NCBI RefSeq assembly: GCF_039555325.1
Contig: NZ_CP154608.1
Location: 1,612,001-1,676,000, forward strand
From: Sphingomicrobium sp. XHP0239
GTDB taxonomy: Bacteria; Pseudomonadota; Alphaproteobacteria; Sphingomonadales; Sphingomonadaceae
Direction of reading: 5' to 3'
DNA length: 64,000 bases
The stretch's first letter is position 1. The number at the start of each line of letters is the position of its first letter. Of the stretch, positions 57,173-64,000 are shown one piece after another. The notes beneath the pieces were generated by a model. That model saw only the letters and a program-made list of their open reading frames with translations. It ran no database searches and was not told where the DNA came from. Both the position numbers and the translations under genes were made by a program.

Positions 57173-58098
57173 GCCGCCTGCCTCCAGGCCGGTGCATCGG
57201 TGCGCGTCGCGGCGCGCAGCTTCGAGGAACGGGCGCGCGGATTGGCCGCGACCTCGGCTTCGCCGGGCGCAATCGCCTTCGACACGTCGGTGAAGGTCGG
57301 CGTCGGACCGTCCTGCCGTTCGGGCATGTGACGCGATCCGCCGGGCAGATTGCCCGACCGTTCGCGGAAGAAGTTCTTGACGATGCGATCCTCGAGACTG
57401 TGGAAGCTCACCACCGCCAACCGACCCCCCGGCTTCAGGACGCGTTCGGCGGCCGAAAGCCCCTTTTCCAATTCCTCCAGCTCTGCATTCAGATGGATGC
57501 GGATAGCCTGGAAGGTGCGCGTCGCAGGATCGGTCTTCATGCCCTTGTGGTGGCCCAGCGTCTTGCGGACGACATCGGCCAGTTCGCCGGTCCGGGACAG
57601 CGGCCGCGCCCGCGCGATGGCGGCGGCGACACGGCGGGCGCGCGGCTCCTCGCCGTAGCGCTTGATGATCCGCGCCAGCTCGCCCTCGTCCGCGTCGTTC
57701 ACGAAATCCGCGGCGGTCGGCCCGGCCTGCTCCATGCGCATGTCGAGCGGCCCGTCCTCGCGGAAGCTGAAGCCTCGCGCGGCCTCGTCGATCTGCATCG
57801 AGGAAACGCCAAGGTCGAGGACGACCCCGTCGACCGCGCCGTCGATCTGCGCATCCATCTGGCTGAAGGTCGCCGCGATCAGCGTCAGCCGCTCGTCGGG
57901 CAGTCGCTCCTTGGCCGCCGCGATGGCATCGGGGTCGCGATCGAAGCCGATGACCTCACCCGCGCCCGCATCGAGGATCGCGCGCGAATAGCCGCCCGCG
58001 CCGAACGTGCCGTCCACGATCCGCGCGCCATCGGTCACGCGCAGTTCCCGCACGATTTCGTCCAGCAGAACGGGGATATGGGGCGCATCACCGATCAC
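57169..58098 (-). CDS. rsmH: 16S rRNA (cytosine-1402-N4)-methyltransferase RsmH
   Basis: 309 residues from GTG 58098, which overlaps the TGA of mraZ (GTGA). [13 protein letters not shown], the SAM loop [36 protein letters not shown] and [20 protein letters not shown] are the family motifs. It methylates C1402 in the ribosomal decoding centre. Second gene of the dcw cluster. Confidence 0.97.
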   Translation of the reverse strand: MIGDAPHIPVLLDEIVRELRVTDGARIVDGTFGAGGYSRAILDAGAGEVIGFDRDPDAIAAAKERLPDERLTLIAATFSQMDAQIDGAVDGVVLDLGVSSMQIDEAARGFSFREDGPLDMRMEQAGPTAADFVNDADEGELARIIKRYGEEPRARRVAAAIARARPLSRTGELADVVRKTLGHHKGMKTDPATRTFQAIRIHLNAELEELEKGLSAAERVLKPGGRLAVVSFHSLEDRIVKNFFRERSGNLPGGSRHMPERQDGPTPTFTDVSKAIAPGEAEVAANPRARSSKLRAATRTDAPAWRQAA

Positions 58099-58580
58099 TT
58101 CGCCCGCTCCTCGAGCCGGTAACGCGCGATATCCTTCATGTCCTCGGGGATGCGTTCGTCGGCGAGGAATGTGTCGGGGTTCCACATCTGAAAGGTCTCG
58201 CCCACACCGATGAACAGCGCGAGGTCGGCAATGCCGCCCTTGGATCGCATCATCGGCGGCAAGACGATCCGGCCGGTCTTGTCGTAACCGACTTCTTCGG
58301 TCGCGCCGAACGCCATCAGGTTGGCGGTCATGTAGTCGAGGTCGCCCGCGATCGCGCTTTCGGACTTTTCCGCGCGCCGTTCCATCTTCTGATGCTTGAG
58401 CGCGGCATAGCCGGGATCGTAGCCGTCGAGGCAAGGGAAGACCGCGTGCTTCGCCAGGACAATGGTGCGGGCATCGCCGCGCCGTTCGATCACCGATCGC
58501 AGGAATGCGGGAACGGAGACGCGACCCTTGGCGTCTACCGCGTTCACCGCGCTCCCTTGAAATAGATGATCCAGTGCCAT
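58095..58580 (-). CDS. mraZ: transcriptional regulator MraZ
   Basis: 161 residues with two AbrB/SpoVT-type halves, each with the Asp...Arg motif: [18 protein letters not shown] and [16 protein letters not shown]. It forms an octameric ring that binds TGGG repeats spaced by 10 bp and regulates the dcw cluster; matching repeats lie at 58713-58757. Start 58580 (MALDHLFQG) is chosen. First gene of dcw. Confidence 0.97.
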   Translation of the reverse strand: MALDHLFQGSAVNAVDAKGRVSVPAFLRSVIERRGDARTIVLAKHAVFPCLDGYDPGYAALKHQKMERRAEKSESAIAGDLDYMTANLMAFGATEEVGYDKTGRIVLPPMMRSKGGIADLALFIGVGETFQMWNPDTFLADERIPEDMKDIARYRLEERAK

Positions 58581-58712
58581 TGTCCCCGTTCTCGGCCTCC
58601 CTGTCGGAAGCCTCGCCCTCGCCGATCCACCGGGGACACGGCCATCAAGAGGGCCGCAGGTGGACGGACGACGGCGAAGCTGCCGAACAGGTTGTGTGTA
58701 ACCCAAAGGCGG

Positions 58713-58757
58713 ATGGGAGACAATGGGATTTGATGGGTTTCAGTGGTTCACCATGGT
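58713..58757. repeat. five MraZ-type boxes with exact 10-bp spacing
   Basis: On the + strand, boxes begin at 58713 (ATGGGA), 58723 (ATGGGA), 58733 (ATGGGT), 58743 (GTGGT) and 58753 (ATGGT). The MraZ site is known as TGGGN repeats with 5-nt spacers, i.e. a 10-bp period. Three boxes match exactly and two lack the third G. They lie ~130-180 nt before mraZ, on the strand opposite to its transcript. Confidence 0.8.
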
Positions 58758-58829
58758 TTTATGAGGATTCCAGCGGGGTTTGACGGGCAGCCGGACAGCA
58801 TCGCCCTCCCGCCCCGAAAAGCGTGACCC

Positions 58830-58838
58830 TGTGGATAA
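58830..58838 (-). promoter_or_regulatory. consensus DnaA box
   Basis: TGTGGATAA on the + strand, i.e. TTATCCACA on the minus strand, the perfect 9-mer DnaA site. It lies alone upstream of the MraZ boxes, in the intergenic region. A single box can occur by chance. Confidence 0.45.
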
Positions 58839-58871
58839 GTCTGTGAACGCGGTAGCCGGGGAAGCGAGTCG

Positions 58872-59633
58872 TCAGGAGGCCAGCCGCAGCAGAAGCGCTT
58901 CCAGCGCTCGGCGATTGGCCATGCCGGCGTCGTCCGGCTCGACGATGAAGTCGGCATCGGCCACGATCAGTGCCCGGCCCGCCCCGATGCTGCAGTCGGC
59001 GATGAACCCTTCCGCCTCGAGCGTGCAGTTGTCGCCGACCAGACGGAACTGTCCCGGCGCCCGGGTCAGCACTTCGGCGCCCCCGATCGACCGTCTCGCC
59101 GTACCGTTCGTCACCGGTCCGTCGAGCAGCAGGCCCCAGTGTCCCAGCAGTCCGTTATCGGTGAAGAAGGGCGGCGGATAGTCGCCCCCCAACGTCGGGG
59201 GGCCCCGGTCGATCGCGAAACCGGGATCGGCCAGCAGCAAGACGCGCCCGCCCGCCCGCACCCATTCATCGAGCGCAACCAGATTTTCCGCGGTCTGGGC
59301 CCGTGCGTGCGCCATCAGCAGCAGATCGCCCTCGGCCAACTCGGACGTGCCCGTGGCCGCGATGCCCAGCAGATCGAACTCCTCCTCGAGACTTTCCCGC
59401 AAGAGATTTCGCTCGCCGTCGGCCGAGCCGTCGAGGAAGAATTCCTCGTTGCTCGGAAAGCCCGGTCCGAAGAGGATGGGCAGAGAGGATAGCAGTAGAA
59501 GTCGCGGCTGCTCCTCTCCCGGCGCCTCCGGCGACGACCCATTCATGTTCAGCGGATCGTCGCGCTCCTCCGCCGCCGGTGCGCACCCGCCAGCAAGAAG
59601 ACAGGCGATCGACGCCGCCAGCAGCCTCTTCAC
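58872..59633 (-). CDS. lipoprotein with GldG/DUF4350-like domain, unknown function
   Basis: 253 residues. MKRLLAASIACLLAGGCAPA ends in lipobox LAGGC (Cys17). After a disordered linker, LLLLSSLPILFGPGFPSNEE begins an alpha/beta domain with ELAEGDLLLMAHARAQTAEN, LVALDEWVRAGGRVLLLADP and ALIVADADFIV, a pattern seen in GldG/DUF4350-type domains that resemble glutamine amidotransferase-like folds without catalytic residues. The family link is by impression. Its start overlaps the upstream gene's stop by 4 nt. Confidence 0.7.
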   Translation of the reverse strand: MKRLLAASIACLLAGGCAPAAEERDDPLNMNGSSPEAPGEEQPRLLLLSSLPILFGPGFPSNEEFFLDGSADGERNLLRESLEEEFDLLGIAATGTSELAEGDLLLMAHARAQTAENLVALDEWVRAGGRVLLLADPGFAIDRGPPTLGGDYPPPFFTDNGLLGHWGLLLDGPVTNGTARRSIGGAEVLTRAPGQFRLVGDNCTLEAEGFIADCSIGAGRALIVADADFIVEPDDAGMANRRALEALLLRLAS

Positions 59634-59965
59634 CGGCGCGGCTGTTCGCTGGGTGCGCGTGGCGCGGGGGTCGCGGGAACGGTCGCGCGCGGAGGTTCCG
59701 CCACGATCAGCTCCTCGGTGGTCGGATCGATTGGGATGGGAATGGGATCGACCGGCTGCGGCTCGGGCTCTCCGGGCGTTCCCGGCGCCGCACCGATTTC
59801 GGACAAGGGTTCGGCGGGTGCATCGGCCTCGGCCACTGCCGCCTCGGTCTCGTTGGCTGCTGGCTCCTCCTCGCGCGTGACCGCGGTGCCGACCAGTACC
59901 AGCGCAAGTGCGAAGGCCAGGCCGGTCAGTCCGACCTGAATGCGTTTGAGGGGAATACGGCCCAT
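59630..59965 (-). CDS. small Pro/Glu-rich membrane-anchored protein
   Basis: 111 residues. MGRIPLKRIQVG precedes one membrane helix (LTGLAFALALVLVGTAV); the rest is a disordered periplasmic stretch (PAANETEAAVAEADAP, then PVDPIPIPIDP, then PATPAPRAPSEQPRR). No domain recognised. It forms a two-gene unit with the lipoprotein downstream (4-nt overlap). It could be a tether or scaffold; nothing more can be said. Confidence 0.6.
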   Translation of the reverse strand: MGRIPLKRIQVGLTGLAFALALVLVGTAVTREEEPAANETEAAVAEADAPAEPLSEIGAAPGTPGEPEPQPVDPIPIPIDPTTEELIVAEPPRATVPATPAPRAPSEQPRR

Positions 59966-60066
59966 GGGCGCCACGCTACGCCCGCCGGTCGGGGGATGCA
60001 ATCGGTCAGGCTCGACGCGCGGAAACGGACTTGCGTCGCTCTCCCGTCGCGGTAAGGCCATCGTCG

Positions 60067-60474
60067 ATGAACCGTCTTGCCCTCCTCGCCGCCCTCGTCG
60101 TCCCGCTCGCCGCGTGCGCGGACAGCGACGCTCCCGACGATTCCGTCACGCAGGTCGAAGAGCCCGCCGGCACGACCGACCCCGCCTACGCACAACCGAT
60201 GGACCCGATCGAGGGCGATGGCGAATTTCAGACTTTGGAAACGCTTTCCTACGCCTGCGAGGACGGAACGACGTTAACCGTCGATTGGAATTATCGCGAA
60301 GGACCCGACGGTCGCGAAATGCAGCCGCGGGCACGCGCCGACGATGGAACCCCTGTGACGCTGCGCCGCGAGGACCGGTTCGGCCCGTTCGTCGGAAACG
60401 GCAACGAATTGATCGGCGGGGTCGAGGCGGAGCGCATCGAACTCAACGGGCAGCGCTGCGAACGCACCGAGTAA
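60067..60474 (+). CDS. small lipoprotein, unknown function
   Basis: 135 residues. MNRLALLAALVVPLAACADS has lipobox LAAC with Cys17. The mature part has two Cys (YACEDGTT and GQRCERTE), likely a disulfide, in a compact beta-rich domain resembling MliC-type lysozyme-inhibitor layouts (YACEDGTTLTVDWN), which is only a possibility. The start at 60067 begins the signal peptide. It stands alone on the + strand, 39 nt before purL. Confidence 0.72.
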   Translation: MNRLALLAALVVPLAACADSDAPDDSVTQVEEPAGTTDPAYAQPMDPIEGDGEFQTLETLSYACEDGTTLTVDWNYREGPDGREMQPRARADDGTPVTLRREDRFGPFVGNGNELIGGVEAERIELNGQRCERTE

Positions 60475-60513
60475 TCCCTTGGCACGTCGCGCGCCCTTTT
60501 CTAAGAGCCGCGC

Positions 60514-62727
<2,214 letters not shown>

Positions 62728-62748
62728 CATTCACCGTCCGACACTATT

Positions 62749-62767
62749 GCAAATCATTCGCATTAGC
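62749..62767. promoter_or_regulatory. Fur-like box upstream of the Bfd-like gene
   Basis: GCAAAT, 7 nt (CATTCGC), ATTAGC: an imperfect 19-bp inverted repeat of the size and base pattern of alphaproteobacterial iron-responsive Fur boxes. It lies 15 nt before the Bfd-like ATG, so binding would block transcription. A second copy precedes bfr. Confidence 0.6.
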
Positions 62768-62781
62768 GTATCGTGGCCCGC

Positions 62782-62979
62782 ATGGTCATCTGCCATTGCA
62801 ACCTGATTCGCGAAAAGGACATTCGTGCTGCCGCGCAGCGGGGATGTCCGGATGCTGAAACGGCCTATCGATCGCTGGGGTGCAGCTTCCAGTGCGGCGG
62901 GTGCGAGGATCATGCCGACGATCTGGTATCGGATGAGCGCGCCGCGCTGATCCCCGATCGCGACGTTCGCGCCGCCTAA
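62782..62979 (+). CDS. bfd: bacterioferritin-associated ferredoxin-like [2Fe-2S] protein
   Basis: 65 residues. Cys4 and Cys6 (VICHCN) with Cys38 and Cys41 (FQCGGC) match in number and position the four [2Fe-2S] ligands of E. coli Bfd. Cys22 and Cys34 are extra. Bfd reduces the haem and core iron of bacterioferritin to mobilise stored iron when iron is short. It is followed by bfr. A GTG at 62773 is an alternative start. A Fur-like box overlaps the promoter region. Confidence 0.88.
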   Translation: MVICHCNLIREKDIRAAAQRGCPDAETAYRSLGCSFQCGGCEDHADDLVSDERAALIPDRDVRAA

Positions 62980-62990
62980 GACCTACGCCT

Positions 62991-63009
62991 GCTAATCACT
63001 CGCATTAGC
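62991..63009. promoter_or_regulatory. Fur-like box between the Bfd-like gene and bfr
   Basis: GCTAAT, 7 nt (CACTCGC), ATTAGC: perfect inverted arms, same layout as the box at 62749-62767. It lies 30 nt upstream of the -35 of the bfr promoter candidate, so here it could act as activator site or terminate the reach of Fur from bfd. Confidence 0.55.
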
Positions 63010-63039
63010 GTAAAAACCGCGTTTTTCCGCCATTTTCTC

Positions 63040-63068
63040 TTGCGACTGTCGTGCGGGCGACCTATAGC
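63040..63068 (+). promoter_or_regulatory. probable promoter of bfr
   Basis: TTGCGA (63040-63045), 17 nt, TATAGC (63063-63068). Both hexamers match 4 of 6 consensus bases at ideal spacing; transcription would start near 63075, 30 nt before the bfr ATG. Confidence 0.5.
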
Positions 63069-63104
63069 GGCGCCATTGCTCGCACAGGCACGAAGGAACG
63101 CGCG

Positions 63105-63611
63105 ATGGCCAAGATTTCCGACCCCAAGGTCATGGACTATCTCAACAAGGCGCTCACCAACGAGCTCACTGCGGTCAATCAATATTGGCTTCATTATCGC
63201 CTGCTCGAACATTGGGGTGTCGAGCGGCTCGCCGCGTTCGAGCGCAAGGAATCGATCGAGGAAATGGAGCATGCCGACTGGCTGACCGAACGGATCCTCT
63301 TCCTCGACGGCCATCCCAACTTCCAGCGGCTGGGCTCGGTCCGTACCGGTGAGACGGTCGAGGAAGTGATTCAGGCCGATCTCGATCTCGAGATGGAAGC
63401 GATTCCTTTGCTCCGCGACGCGCTCCAGCATTGCGAGGACACGCGCGATTACGTCAGCCGCGACCTGTTCGCGAAGATCCTGCACAACGAGGAAGAGCAT
63501 CTCGACTATCTCGAGCGTCAGCAGGAGATGATCGAGCGGATGGGAATCCAGAACTATATTCAGCTCCAGTCGAAGCCTGCTGACGAGGAAAAGAAGGACG
63601 GCGGCTACTAG
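63105..63611 (+). CDS. bfr: bacterioferritin
   Basis: 168 residues. The haem ligand Met54 lies in EEMEHADWL; the diiron ferroxidase ligands Glu20, Glu53, His56, Glu96, Glu129 and His132 are all in place by alignment with E. coli Bfr (offset of two). It forms a 24-mer that oxidises and stores iron. The C-terminal tail is charged (DEEKKDGGY). AAGGA lies before the ATG at 63105. Pairs with the Bfd-like gene. Confidence 0.97.
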   Translation: MAKISDPKVMDYLNKALTNELTAVNQYWLHYRLLEHWGVERLAAFERKESIEEMEHADWLTERILFLDGHPNFQRLGSVRTGETVEEVIQADLDLEMEAIPLLRDALQHCEDTRDYVSRDLFAKILHNEEEHLDYLERQQEMIERMGIQNYIQLQSKPADEEKKDGGY

Positions 63612-63643
63612 GCGCTGCGACCCGGCGGACCTACAGTGGGGAC

Positions 63644-64000
63644 ATGCGACCCGTCCCTTCCCAGCCCTACACGAGCCTGCCCGACCTGTCGGACGCCGAG
63701 CGCATTGCCGCCGCGAACGCTTTCTACGACAGCATCAAGGACCGCCGCTCCTGTCGCTTCTTCACCAACGCGCCCGTCCCGCGCGACGTGATCGAGACCG
63801 CGATACGCGCCGCCGGCACCGCCCCCAACGGCGCCAATCATCAGCCGTGGCATTTCGCGGTCGTCGAGAGCCCAGAGATCAAGGCGAAGATTCGCGCCGC
63901 TGCGGAGAAAGAGGAGCGCGCCTTCTACGAGGGCAAGGCGGGGGAGGAATGGCTCGACGCGCTCGCCCCGATCGGCACCGATGCCGACAAACCCTTCCTC
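63644..64000 (+). CDS. nitroreductase-family protein, N-terminal part (runs off the window)
   Basis: 119 codons from ATG 63644 remain open to the edge. [20 protein letters not shown] is the FMN-binding N terminus, followed by [20 protein letters not shown], typical of the iodotyrosine-deiodinase/BluB-like branch of nitroreductases. GTGGGGAC precedes the ATG. Substrate unknown. It starts 32 nt after bfr and could be co-transcribed. Confidence 0.88.
   Translation, partial: MRPVPSQPYTSLPDLSDAERIAAANAFYDSIKDRRSCRFFTNAPVPRDVIETAIRAAGTAPNGANHQPWHFAVVESPEIKAKIRAAAEKEERAFYEGKAGEEWLDALAPIGTDADKPFL

Larger units (their letters stand above)
58581..58871. other. dcw upstream control region
   Basis: The 291-nt gap between mraZ and the next gene upstream holds five 10-bp-spaced MraZ-type boxes and a consensus DnaA box. 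A weak minus-strand promoter candidate is also present: TTGTCT at 58722-58717, 17 nt, TACACA ending near 58694. No gene seen. Confidence 0.6.

Noticed and set aside
63010..63027. AAAAAC-CGC-GTTTTT as a terminator after the Bfd-like gene
   Set aside because: The stem is AT-only apart from one pair and no U-tract follows it; it is too weak to claim.

Overview
The window is high-GC chromosomal DNA from an alphaproteobacterium, most likely of the Sphingomonadales. This placement is inferred from three things: the PhyR/NepR/EcfG stress locus with a degenerate HisKA_2 sensor beside it, the gene order dgt...argS-SPOR-nagZ-scpAB-tatABC, and a full dcw cluster. It was not tested by any search. Coding density is very high, with many 1-4 nt start/stop overlaps. 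I see no rRNA, tRNA, IS element, prophage or CRISPR array.

Layout. 1-1033: the start of an ArsR-type regulator behind a 24-bp palindrome, then two small lipoprotein genes. 1058-3198: groES-groEL under a CIRCE operator. 3371-5080: a membrane-anchored protein and two DUF2382 (YsnF-type) proteins, probably stress-related. 5077-9061: a MATE exporter, SppA protease and a PepSY-type membrane protein. 9176-18572: a TCA block (lpdA, sucB, sucA, sucD, mdh) interrupted by small exported proteins and a lipoprotein glycerophosphodiesterase; sucC is not present. 18779-25802: small secreted protein, membrane-tethered winged-helix protein, zapE, thioesterase, sdhB, bcp and glnE. 25831-30010: general stress response locus. 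29946-36343: argS-SPOR-nagZ-scpA-scpB-tatA-tatB-tatC. 36416-40344: small membrane protein, SDR-like protein, dgt and a TPR/SPOR protein. 40454-58580: complete dcw cluster in the order mraZ-rsmH-ftsL-ftsI-murE-murF-mraY-murD-ftsW-murG-murC-murB-ddl-ftsQ-ftsA-ftsZ. 58872-60474: three small envelope proteins. 60514-64000: purL, a Bfd-like ferredoxin and bacterioferritin pair behind Fur-like boxes, and the start of a nitroreductase.

How the genes work together. The dcw cluster makes lipid II and builds the divisome, and the TPR/SPOR, SPOR, NagZ and ZapE proteins add peptidoglycan- and division-linked functions. The TCA block encodes the 2-oxoglutarate dehydrogenase complex plus succinyl-CoA synthetase alpha and malate dehydrogenase; sdhB stands alone further on. 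The stress locus is the most interesting part. It has phyR and ecfG in tandem, flanked on both sides by a NepR-type anti-sigma gene. The second nepR is followed by a sensor whose ATPase domain has lost key motifs, as described for the PhyR-inhibiting protein PhyP. Both nepR genes have an EcfG-like promoter match, which would make both anti-sigma factors part of negative feedback. Start codons other than ATG (TTG in ecfG, nepR2, dgt and the SDR gene; GTG in rsmH) are common here.
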